A stretch of 9,992 nt of DNA from Chthoniobacterales bacterium (lineage in GTDB: Bacteria > Verrucomicrobiota > Verrucomicrobiia > Chthoniobacterales > JACTMZ01), in assembly GCA_017853515.1 (NCBI GenBank), contig JAFMJK010000069.1, positions 1-9,992 on the forward strand, written 5' to 3'. The notes beneath the pieces are model-generated. The model saw only the letters and a list, made by a program, of their open reading frames with translations. It did not search any database and was not told where the DNA came from. The translations under genes and the position numbers were made by a program. Below are positions 1 through 6,659 of the stretch, one piece after another. The first letter of the stretch is position 1; every line of letters starts with the position of its first letter.

Positions 1-3
1 CCC

Positions 4-372
4 ATGAACATGCCGCGCATTATCTTTATCTTCGCAGTCATCTTTGTCCTTCTCGGGATCGGAGCTTATCTGATCACCGGAGCGCAATCTTGGACCGCCC
101 TTATCCCTGCCATCTTCGGATTGCTCTTGGCCATCGCCGGCGGGGTCTCGCTCAAGCATTTGAAGCATGGCGGACATTTCGCCGCGACGGTCGGACTGCT
201 CGGATTTCTCGGCACGGCCAAAAGCCTCGGTAAAATTCCCGCTCTGCTTTCAGGCGGGCCCTTGGAGCGTCCGGCCGCTGTCGCAGTGCAAGCCATCTTT
301 GCGGTCCTTTGTCTCGTCTTCATCGCGCTATGCGTGAAGTCCTTCATCGACGCGCGCAAAGCCCGCTCCTGA
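4..372 (+). CDS. Small four-helix membrane protein of unknown function
   Basis: A 122-residue hydrophobic protein that I do not recognise. Four likely membrane segments are visible at about residues 5-26, 31-50, 58-72 and 92-113, joined by short loops; the loop at 51-58 is rich in His and Lys, and the tail (DARKARS) is basic, which favours a cytoplasmic C-terminus. There is no signal peptidase site and no catalytic motif. The stop codon overlaps the alr start in a TGATG junction at 370-374, so the two genes are almost certainly co-transcribed and translationally coupled. ATG at 4 is the first start in the window, with a second ATG two codons later. The frame stays open to the left edge, so a start outside the window is possible. 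A role in envelope or cell-wall biology is only a guess from the alr linkage. Confidence 0.7.
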   Translation: MNMPRIIFIFAVIFVLLGIGAYLITGAQSWTALIPAIFGLLLAIAGGVSLKHLKHGGHFAATVGLLGFLGTAKSLGKIPALLSGGPLERPAAVAVQAIFAVLCLVFIALCVKSFIDARKARS

Positions 373-1478
373 TGTCCCCTCACCGCTGCCGGGCGGAAGT
401 CGACCACGCCGCGCTGCGCCACAATGCGGCGGCGGTGCGGAACGCCATCGGCAAGGAACCCGGCATCATTGCCGTGGTCAAAGCCGACGGCTACGGCCAC
501 GGCGGACCCGAGGTGGCGCGCACGCTCGCCCCCTTCGCCGAGCAATTCGGTGTGGCCACGCTGGGCGAGGCGCGCGCGGTGCGCGCTGTGGTGGCAGGCA
601 AAGACATTCTCATCCTCAGCCCGTGCTTGCCCGGCGAACGCGAAGAGGTCGTTCGCGAAGGATTCATCCCCGTAGTCTCAAGCACAGCCGAAGCCAAGGC
701 CTATGCGCATTTGTCGCAGGGAAAGCCCGCGCGCATCCATCTGGCCATCGACACCGGCATGGGCCGCATCGGCGTCTGGCAGGACGATGCGATCAAGGCC
801 GCACAGGCAATTGCGGCGATCGGCGGCATCGAAGCGGAGAGCGTCTCGACCCATTTGCCCGTGGCGGACAGCGATGCGGAGTTCACCGCGCAGGAATTGG
901 CCGCGTGGGATAAACTTGTTGCGCAGCTGCGGCCCATTTTGCCCGGCGCGAAATTCCACGCATTGAACAGCGCGGCTTCGCTCGAAAGTCCGCAGCACGC
1001 GGCCGACCGCGTGCGCCCGGGGCTCGCGCTTTACGGCATCTCTCCCCTCCCCGTGTTTCAGAAGCTTCTCAAGCCGGTCATGACCTTGAAGACGCACATC
1101 ACGTTGGTGCGAGACGTCGGCCCCGGACGCGGAATCAGCTACGGTCGCGACTTCATCACGCCGAAACCCATGCGCATCGCCACGTTGGCCATAGGTTACG
1201 CGGACGGTTACCCGCGTCAGACTTCCAACCGCGGCGCGCAGGTGCTCATCCGCGACAGGCGCTGCCCGATCGTCGGCCGCATCACCATGGATCAGTTCAT
1301 GGTCGACGTGACGGATCTTCCCCGCGACGTGGCTGCGGGCGAGGAAGTCGTGCTTTTCGGGACACAGGGAGATGAAGAGATTGCCGTCGGTGAGGTGGCT
1401 GCGTGGGCCGGGACAATCACTTGGGATATTCTCACGCGCCTGGGCAAGCGCGTGGTTGTGGAGCACGTCCATTCTTGA
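372..1478 (+). CDS. alr: Alanine racemase (PLP-dependent)
   Basis: Interconverts L- and D-alanine in the cytoplasm, feeding D-Ala into peptidoglycan through D-Ala-D-Ala ligase. The product is 368 residues, the usual family length. The N-terminal TIM barrel carries the PLP-binding lysine in the AVVKADGYGHG motif (Lys37). The RPGLALYG motif lies at 215-222. The C-terminal beta domain holds the second catalytic residue, Tyr257, in ISYGRDF, followed by the Met306-Asp307 pair in ITMDQFMVDVTD, which lines the active site from the partner subunit in the homodimer. I chose ATG 372 rather than the in-frame ATG at 309: the protein aligns with the family from there, and 372 gives a TGATG overlap with the upstream membrane protein, typical of translational coupling. 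A GTAG-type palindrome begins four bases after the stop. Single-copy housekeeping (alr) versus catabolic (dadX) use cannot be told apart here. Confidence 0.96.
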   Translation: MSPHRCRAEVDHAALRHNAAAVRNAIGKEPGIIAVVKADGYGHGGPEVARTLAPFAEQFGVATLGEARAVRAVVAGKDILILSPCLPGEREEVVREGFIPVVSSTAEAKAYAHLSQGKPARIHLAIDTGMGRIGVWQDDAIKAAQAIAAIGGIEAESVSTHLPVADSDAEFTAQELAAWDKLVAQLRPILPGAKFHALNSAASLESPQHAADRVRPGLALYGISPLPVFQKLLKPVMTLKTHITLVRDVGPGRGISYGRDFITPKPMRIATLAIGYADGYPRQTSNRGAQVLIRDRRCPIVGRITMDQFMVDVTDLPRDVAAGEEVVLFGTQGDEEIAVGEVAAWAGTITWDILTRLGKRVVVEHVHS

Positions 1479-1481
1479 CGG

Positions 1482-1506
1482 TGTAGCGGCGCTCTATGAG
1501 CGTCGG
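1482..1506 (+). repeat. REP-like GTAG palindrome, copy 1
   Basis: The element starts with GTAG (1483-1486), followed by an imperfect hairpin: cggcgctc, loop tat, gagcgtcg, with one G-T pair in an 8-bp stem. It lies four bases after the alr stop and forms an inverted pair with copy 2 (22 of 25 positions identical between one arm and the reverse complement of the other). Known biology: REP sequences linked to RAYT transposases carry a 5' GTAG or GGAG tetranucleotide before a hairpin. Membership of that class is my inference. It could also stabilise the 3' end of the alr mRNA. Confidence 0.65.
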
Positions 1507-1528
1507 AACATAGTATCTCATTGAGGCA

Positions 1529-1555
1529 CCGACGGTCACAGACCGCCGCTACAAG
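1529..1555 (-). repeat. REP-like GTAG palindrome, copy 2
   Basis: Read on the minus strand it is GTAG followed by cggcggtc, loop tgt, gaccgtcg, the same layout as copy 1 with one G-T pair. The 23 bases at 1533-1555 are identical to 8167-8189 (copy 3). Relative to copy 1 two stem positions have changed together (C-G to G-C), so the hairpin itself is conserved. With copy 1 it makes a head-to-head pair spaced by 22 bp, resembling a BIME. Confidence 0.7.
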
Positions 1556-1571
1556 CAGGAAGAAAAGGCTA

Positions 1572-1727
1572 CTAGAGCGTTTTCGATACGAGTCTTTACG
1601 CGGTGTTTCTGCGTGGCATCGGCATCCTGCCAATGATGTCCAGTAATCACGGCCAAGATGCCCGTGCCACTTCTCTGCAAAACCGCTGCAACCGTTGTTG
1701 TAAAGAGCTTTGCCTAAACCGCTCTAG
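1572..1727. mobile_element. Putative 156-bp MITE between alr and secA
   Basis: The ends are imperfect inverted repeats of 28 bp: 1572-1599 and the reverse complement of 1700-1727 match at 20 of 28 positions, including the outer eight bases (ctagagcg), TTT at 10-12 and a run of seven (tctttac) at the same offset of 22-28. A TA dinucleotide lies near each extreme (1573-1574 and 1725-1726), as expected for TA-targeting IS630/Tc1-mariner elements. The inside has no coding capacity. The right end overlaps the last codon position of secA and provides its TAG stop. Assignment as a MITE is inference; a chance inverted repeat or a decayed terminator is the alternative. Confidence 0.45.
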
Positions 1728-4684
1728 GCCTTCCGCCCGCAGCAGGCTTTGAACTTCTTGCCGCTTCCGCAGGGGCACGGCTCGTTGCGGCCGACTTTTG
1801 GAACTTCGCGGCGGACGGGCAGTTCGATCTTCAGTTCGCCCTGCTCAGGGGCGGACTTGGCCGGCGGACGAACGCCCGCGGAACCATCGGTCGATTCGCC
1901 ACCGGAGAACTTCTGCTGAAGCTGCGAAAGGAAGGTTTCGAATGAAGCCAGGTTGGTCGTGCTGCGGAAGAGATTGGTCAGCACTTCGCCGCGGATGCGG
2001 TCCATCAACTCGACGAACATTTTGTAGGCCTCGCTCTTGTATTCGACGAGCGGATCCTTCTGTCCGTAAGCGCGCAGGTAGACGCCCTCGCGCAGTCCGT
2101 CCATGGCGTAAAGATGCTCCTGCCAGAGGCGGTCGATGGCATTGAGCATGATGTAGCGCTCGAGGGCTTTGAGCGCGTCTCCTTGTTCGTGGCCGGCCTT
2201 CAGCTCGTAGGCCGCTTTGATTTTTTCGACGAGGAATTTGCCGTTCTCCTCGACCGTGCGCGTTTCGAGCTTCGCGGTGTCTTTCTTCAGTCCGAGCGGA
2301 AACGTCTGATTGACCCACTGCAGCAGGTCATCGTAATCCGGCTCGCCCTGCTCGCCGGGTTCGAGGAGTTCCTCGACTTTCTTCGGGACCATCTCGTCGA
2401 TGACCTCGTAGACCATGGCGCGGGGGTTGTCCGTCTCGATGGCCTCGTTGCGGTAGCCGTAGATGACCGCGCGCTGCTGGTTCATCACATCGTCGAACTC
2501 CAGGGTGCGCTTGCGGATGAGGTAATTGCGCTGCTCGACGCGTTTCTGCGCAGTTTCGACGCTCTTGTTCAGCCACGGATGCTCGAGCTCCTCGCCCTCC
2601 TCCATCCCGAAGCGCTCCATGATCTTGGTCATGCGGTCGGCCGCGCCGAAGTTGCGCATGAGGTCGTCCTCGAAGCTGACAAAAAACTGCGAGCTTCCGG
2701 GGTCACCCTGGCGCGCGCAGCGTCCGCGCAGCTGGCGGTCGATACGGCGGGATTCGTGGCGCTCGGTGCCGATGACATGCAGTCCGCCGAGATCGGACAC
2801 GCCGGAGCCCAGTTTGATGTCCGTGCCGCGGCCCGCCATGTTGGTCGAAATGGTCACCGTTCCCGGCTGGCCGGCGCGGGAGACGATTTCGGCCTCCTGC
2901 AGGTGGAATTTGGCGTTGAGGACATTGTGCGGGATTTTCTCGCGCTTGAGCATGCGGCTGAGCAGCTCGGATGACTCCACGCTGGCCGTGCCGACGAGCA
3001 CCGGTTGTTTGTCAGCGTGCCGCTTTTTGATCTGCTCGATGACCGCGTTGTATTTCTCGCGCCGTGTCTTGTAGATGCGGTCGTTGGAATCCTTGCGCGC
3101 CACGTTGCGGTTGGTCGGGATGACGACGACATCCAATCCGTAAATGTCGTGGAATTCGTTGGCCTCGGTCTCGGCCGTGCCGGTCATTCCCGCCAGCTTT
3201 TCGTAGAGGCGGAAGTAATTCTGGATGGTGATGGTGGCCAGCGTTTGCGTCTCGCGGTCGATCTGCACGCCTTCCTTGGCCTCGACGGCCTGGTGGAGTC
3301 CGTCGCTCCAGCGGCGTCCCGGCATTTTGCGTCCGGTGAACTGGTCGACGATGAGGACTTTGTTTTCCTCGACGACGTATTCGACGTCCTTCTCGTAAAG
3401 GCAATAGGCCTTGAGAAGTTGCGTGATGTTGTGGATGCGCTCGGCCTGCGCGTCGAAATGCTGCTGCTTCTTGGCCTTGGCCTCGATTTTGTCTTTGTCG
3501 TTGAGCGCCGCATCCAGGTCGATGTCGGTGAATTCGTTGACCAGATCGGGCAAAACAAAGGCGTCCGGGTCGTCCGGATTCATGAACGAGCGGCCTTTTT
3601 CCGTGAGGTCCGCTTCGTGCTGACGCTCCTCGATGGTGTAGAAAAGTTCTTCCTTCAGCGCGACGAGGGCTTCTTTGTTGGTGTCCTGGTAGAAGGATAG
3701 TTCCGCTTTATCGAGGAGCTTGCGCATCTCGGGCTCTTCCATCATACGCAGGAGGCCCTTGTTGCGCGGTTCGCCGAGTTTGACTTTGAAGAGCGCGCGG
3801 CCGGCGGCTTCGTTGTCGCCTTTTTCGAGCAATTCCTTCACCTCGGTAACGAGGCGAGTGCAGAGCATGGCCTGCTTGCGCACGAGCTGGTCGACGAGCG
3901 GCTTGAAGCGGTCGTATTGGTGCGTGGAGACGGTGGCCGGACCGCTGATGATGAGCGGCGTGCGGGCTTCATCGATCAGGATGGAATCCACTTCGTCGAC
4001 GATGGCAAAGTAGTGTCCGCGCTGCACTTGCTGCTCTTTGGACGTGGCCATGCCGTTGTCGCGCAGGTAATCGAAGCCGAACTCGCTGTTCGTGCCGTAG
4101 GTGATGTCGCAGGCGTATTGCTGACGGCGGACATCCGGCGGCTGGTCGTGCTGGATGATGCCGACGGTCAGTCCGAGGAAACGGTAGATTTCGCCGACCC
4201 ACTCGGCGTCGCGGCGCGCGAGGTAATCGTTGACTGTAACAAGATGCGCTCCTCGTCCGGCCAGGGCGTTGAGGAAGAGCGGCAAGGTGGCGACCAGCGT
4301 CTTGCCCTCGCCGGTGGCCATTTCGGCGATGCGTCCGCTGTGCAGGACCATGCCGCCGATGAGCTGGACATCGAAATGGACCATTTGCCATTCGATCGGA
4401 TGGTCCACCACCGTGATGGTGCGCCCGGCGAGGCGGCGGGCCGTGTTTTTCACCACGGCGAAGGCCTCGGGTAGGACCTCGTCGAGGGCCTTCTGCTGCT
4501 CCTTGTAGTCCTCGATGGCCGAAATGCGCGCCTTCCATTCGGCCGTCTTGGCCCGCAGGTCGTCGTCGGAGAGCGATTGGTATTGCTGCTCCAGCTCGTT
4601 GATTTTGCGCACGATGGGCATCATGCGCCGCACTTCGCGCTGGTTCTTCGAGCCGACGATTTTCCTGATGATGAAATTGATCAT
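1724..4684 (-). CDS. secA: Preprotein translocase ATPase SecA
   Basis: The cytoplasmic/peripheral motor that drives unfolded preproteins through SecYEG using ATP. The 986-residue protein is complete and longer than E. coli SecA (901). Visible motifs in order: Walker A GEGKT at 125-129; TVNDYLARRD near 150-159; Walker B and flank VDEVDSILIDEAR at 229-241; VLIVDQFTGRKMPGRRWSDGLHQAVEAKEG at about 443-472; MTGTAETE at 500-507; NMAGRGTDIKLG at 615-626; and RQLRGRCARQGDPGSSQFF at 650-668. The C-terminal zinc motif CPCGSGKKFKACC has Cys970, 972, 981 and 982, a CXC-X8-CC form with Cys in place of the last His. Residues about 250-350 hold a charged helical insertion in the preprotein cross-linking region not present in E. 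coli. The start fits the family N-terminus; no strong Shine-Dalgarno is seen. It converges on alr, and its TAG stop sits inside the end of the MITE-like element. Confidence 0.98.
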   Translation of the reverse strand: MINFIIRKIVGSKNQREVRRMMPIVRKINELEQQYQSLSDDDLRAKTAEWKARISAIEDYKEQQKALDEVLPEAFAVVKNTARRLAGRTITVVDHPIEWQMVHFDVQLIGGMVLHSGRIAEMATGEGKTLVATLPLFLNALAGRGAHLVTVNDYLARRDAEWVGEIYRFLGLTVGIIQHDQPPDVRRQQYACDITYGTNSEFGFDYLRDNGMATSKEQQVQRGHYFAIVDEVDSILIDEARTPLIISGPATVSTHQYDRFKPLVDQLVRKQAMLCTRLVTEVKELLEKGDNEAAGRALFKVKLGEPRNKGLLRMMEEPEMRKLLDKAELSFYQDTNKEALVALKEELFYTIEERQHEADLTEKGRSFMNPDDPDAFVLPDLVNEFTDIDLDAALNDKDKIEAKAKKQQHFDAQAERIHNITQLLKAYCLYEKDVEYVVEENKVLIVDQFTGRKMPGRRWSDGLHQAVEAKEGVQIDRETQTLATITIQNYFRLYEKLAGMTGTAETEANEFHDIYGLDVVVIPTNRNVARKDSNDRIYKTRREKYNAVIEQIKKRHADKQPVLVGTASVESSELLSRMLKREKIPHNVLNAKFHLQEAEIVSRAGQPGTVTISTNMAGRGTDIKLGSGVSDLGGLHVIGTERHESRRIDRQLRGRCARQGDPGSSQFFVSFEDDLMRNFGAADRMTKIMERFGMEEGEELEHPWLNKSVETAQKRVEQRNYLIRKRTLEFDDVMNQQRAVIYGYRNEAIETDNPRAMVYEVIDEMVPKKVEELLEPGEQGEPDYDDLLQWVNQTFPLGLKKDTAKLETRTVEENGKFLVEKIKAAYELKAGHEQGDALKALERYIMLNAIDRLWQEHLYAMDGLREGVYLRAYGQKDPLVEYKSEAYKMFVELMDRIRGEVLTNLFRSTTNLASFETFLSQLQQKFSGGESTDGSAGVRPPAKSAPEQGELKIELPVRREVPKVGRNEPCPCGSGKKFKACCGRKA

Positions 4685-4725
4685 GCCTGGCGCCCGGAGC
4701 CGGACGCGAAAGTTTCCAAGGTAGC

Positions 4726-4742
4726 TTCAGAGAGCCTCTGAA
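4726..4742. promoter_or_regulatory. Perfect inverted repeat in the secA leader
   Basis: The 7-3-7 palindrome ttcagag-agc-ctctgaa begins 41 bp upstream of the secA start. It could be an operator or a leader hairpin on the secA mRNA. It is not followed by a U-tract in either direction. Function is not established; the structure itself is exact. Confidence 0.4.
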
Positions 4743-4810
4743 TAAAGGCTTTCTTGAACAGAAGATAGCGAAGGAAACAAAGAGGAGCGGAAAGCGTGTT
4801 TCCAGGCAGC

Positions 4811-4835
4811 AAAAAGGGCGCCCGAAGGCGCCCTT
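4811..4835 (-). terminator. Intrinsic terminator with UUCG tetraloop
   Basis: On the minus strand the RNA folds as AAGGGCGCC, loop UUCG, GGCGCCCUU, followed directly by more U residues (five A's on the plus strand at 4811-4815). This is a perfect 9-bp stem with an exceptionally stable tetraloop and a U-tract, 21 bp past the stop of the PEP-CTERM gene. It ends that transcript before the divergent-free secA leader. Confidence 0.92.
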
Positions 4836-4856
4836 AAGTGAATTATCTACTTCGGC

Positions 4857-5435
4857 TTAAGCCCGGCGACGGCGGCGCACCGCGTAACCACCGAGAGCGA
4901 AACCACTCAGAGCAAGCAGGGCGTAAGTCGATGGCTCGGGGACAGGGACGTTATACATAACCGAAGAGATTTGGGCATTGTAAGTGGCACCTGCATCCCA
5001 GGTGAACTGGAGATAATTTACGACAGAGTAGTCAGCTGAACCCGTTCCAGGAGTCAGGGTAAGCGGGACAGCCACATTGCTGCCGCTTACTGTGGAAGTA
5101 TCACCAGTGTAGGTATCAATGATGTTAAAGCCGGCATCGAAGAAAATGACACTGAAGGGGATGCTGTCCGGAGTCCCCGAGAGCAGACTGATTTTGAGCC
5201 CGAAGTCGGTGAAGGCGCTCCAGTTAGTCGGCGTGAACACCGCGTCGTTGTAGAACGTATCGCTGCCGGCGAAAGAGGTGTAGGAGACACCCGACACCGT
5301 TTGTGTGTAGCCCGGCGTCGAACCGGAATCTATCGAGAACGTCGCAGAGCCGAGACTCAGAAGATCGGTCTGGGCGTGAACTTGGTGAAAAGCGACGAGG
5401 CTTGTGAGTGAGAGGAGCGCTGCGATTTTTTTCAT
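4857..5435 (-). CDS. Small secreted PEP-CTERM sorting-signal protein
   Basis: A 192-residue exported protein. An N-terminal signal peptide (MKK, hydrophobic stretch, VHA-QTD) should be cut after about residue 21. The C-terminus carries the complete tripartite PEP-CTERM signal: VPEPS with PEP at 166-168, a hydrophobic helix at about 170-186, and five arginines at 187-191. In known systems this signal is recognised and removed by an exosortase in the inner membrane, releasing the protein to the outer surface or matrix. The body (22-165) is rich in Ser, Thr, Gly and Asp, low in Lys and Cys, predicted largely beta, and without a recognisable domain. It starts 30 bp after the TIGR02597 gene on the same strand and is followed by a strong terminator, so it is the last gene of a two-gene unit. 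No exosortase is in the window. The substrate or partner is unknown. Confidence 0.9.
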   Translation of the reverse strand: MKKIAALLSLTSLVAFHQVHAQTDLLSLGSATFSIDSGSTPGYTQTVSGVSYTSFAGSDTFYNDAVFTPTNWSAFTDFGLKISLLSGTPDSIPFSVIFFDAGFNIIDTYTGDTSTVSGSNVAVPLTLTPGTGSADYSVVNYLQFTWDAGATYNAQISSVMYNVPVPEPSTYALLALSGFALGGYAVRRRRRA

Positions 5436-5465
5436 GGGGTCTCGGAACTAGAGGATTTGGGGTGA

Positions 5466-6572
5466 TTAGTTGAGGCTGTAGGGAACGGCTTGCTCGAGGC
5501 TGGTGTATCCGGAAGCGCTGCCACGCTGGAGAATCTGAACAGCTGTTCCGATTCCAATAACGGGATTTGTAACCGGGTTGCCAGGCCCCTGTCGGCGCCA
5601 GCCACCAGCGCCGCTGTTGGCCGTGAGATCATACCAAAAAGTGGACTGGGCACCATTCGTTGCGGTGAGAACTACGGTGTCGGCGTTACTTAGGGTGGTG
5701 GAAGCGGTCCAGATGGGGAGAGACTGCAGGCCCAAGCCGGACAGCGTCGAAGTTGTAGGCCAGTATTGGGAGAGAAGCGTCAAGCCGCTGTTTTTAATAG
5801 AGGCCTCACGAGCAGCGACAGGAACCTGACCAGTCACCGTGAAGGAGAGCGCGTTGGTGCCTAGCTTTTGGTAGACGACGCCGTAATTGGGAACGAGAGC
5901 GACATTGGCGGAGTCAGCACTGCCCGGTCCCTGCTTGGACCAGCGGTTCGGAATAACTCCCGTGTTATACCAGTAGTTGTTTTGCGAACCGTTGATGACC
6001 GTGGTGATCGAGTCCGCATTAGTGATCGCAGAACCGCCGCGAATTCCCGTAGTGCCAGGAGTGCCAAAAAAAGCTCCGAGGGTATCGCAGGCAAAAATAC
6101 GGTAGGTATTGCTGACAGCGACGCCTATGTTGGTCAAATTGACGCGGGCGGAATCGAGAGGGCTGATAAAGAGCGTAGTAGCAGTGTTAGACAACCCGGC
6201 AGATCCGGAGGCGCCAGCCGTATTGGCACTCGACGCGACGAGGAAAATGCTGCCGGCAGCAGCGCCGCTGGTGATTTGAACTACATACGGGGTCGCGGGG
6301 ACCGAAAGAGCGCCGGGGGTCCAACCAGCATTGCTGTTAACTAGGCTGTTCGAGGTAACTCCGGTGAGCGCGCCTGAAACTTGGCCGGTAATGGATTCAG
6401 CCTCTTGGAGCGGTATGGAGAAAAACGTGGGGCGCTTTGTCGTCGCAGTGCCCGGGTTGATATTCACCGTGACAAATCCAACCGGATCCGTCGCTACGGT
6501 GGTCTGGGCATTGAGTTGGGCGAGGCCGGCAAATGCGGTCACCGCCAAGAGGGGAAGACGATGCAGTTTCAT
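5466..6572 (-). CDS. TIGR02597-family secreted protein
   Basis: A 368-residue exported protein with a signal peptide likely cut after NA at residue 22 (LAQLNA-QTT). The mature N-terminus, TDPVGFVTVNINPG (29-41), and the FWYD...GGW...QGPG pattern resemble the Verrucomicrobia-associated family TIGR02597, whose function is unknown. Two related segments are visible: 185-238 (NADSITTVINGSQNNYWYN, then RWSKQGPG) and 296-351 (NADTVVLTATNGAQSTFWYD, then GWRRQGPG), pointing to an internal duplication of about 55 residues. There are no transmembrane helices after the signal peptide, no PEP-CTERM tail (it ends AVPYSLN) and only one Cys. The protein looks beta-rich and Thr/Ser/Asn/Gly-rich, as in surface or outer-membrane-associated proteins. 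It precedes the PEP-CTERM gene by 30 bp, implying co-expression. Base composition is less GC-rich than that of the neighbouring housekeeping genes. Family assignment is from recognition of the motifs, not a search. Confidence 0.8.
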   Translation of the reverse strand: MKLHRLPLLAVTAFAGLAQLNAQTTVATDPVGFVTVNINPGTATTKRPTFFSIPLQEAESITGQVSGALTGVTSNSLVNSNAGWTPGALSVPATPYVVQITSGAAAGSIFLVASSANTAGASGSAGLSNTATTLFISPLDSARVNLTNIGVAVSNTYRIFACDTLGAFFGTPGTTGIRGGSAITNADSITTVINGSQNNYWYNTGVIPNRWSKQGPGSADSANVALVPNYGVVYQKLGTNALSFTVTGQVPVAAREASIKNSGLTLLSQYWPTTSTLSGLGLQSLPIWTASTTLSNADTVVLTATNGAQSTFWYDLTANSGAGGWRRQGPGNPVTNPVIGIGTAVQILQRGSASGYTSLEQAVPYSLN

Positions 6573-6581
6573 GCTGCTAGT

Positions 6582-6609
6582 AACTTAAGCGCCGAAGGCG
6601 GTCTGTCAA
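6582..6609 (-). promoter_or_regulatory. Possible promoter for the TIGR02597/PEP-CTERM unit
   Basis: On the minus strand a perfect TTGACA (6609-6604) is followed after 16 bases by TAAGTT (6587-6582), a weak -10 match. Transcription would then begin only a few bases before the ATG at 6572, giving a near-leaderless message; no Shine-Dalgarno is visible there, which is consistent. The -10 is poor, so this is tentative. Confidence 0.3.
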
Positions 6610-6659
6610 CGGGTTTCGGGCTTTTTTTTGTTGGGAAAAGGGCTGTCGAAAAGGGCGGT

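Noticed and set aside
309..371. An alr start 21 codons upstream at ATG 309
   Set aside because: It would lie deep inside the membrane protein gene; the family N-terminus and the TGATG overlap both fit ATG 372.
2114..2974. A long plus-strand open frame of 286 codons, and similar ones, opposite secA
   Set aside because: They are antisense shadows of the well-supported secA frame in GC-rich DNA, with no family resemblance.
6610..6635. A T-run (tttttttt) after a GC-rich stretch on the plus strand, suggesting a terminator
   Set aside because: There is no proper stem before it, and no plus-strand gene ends here.
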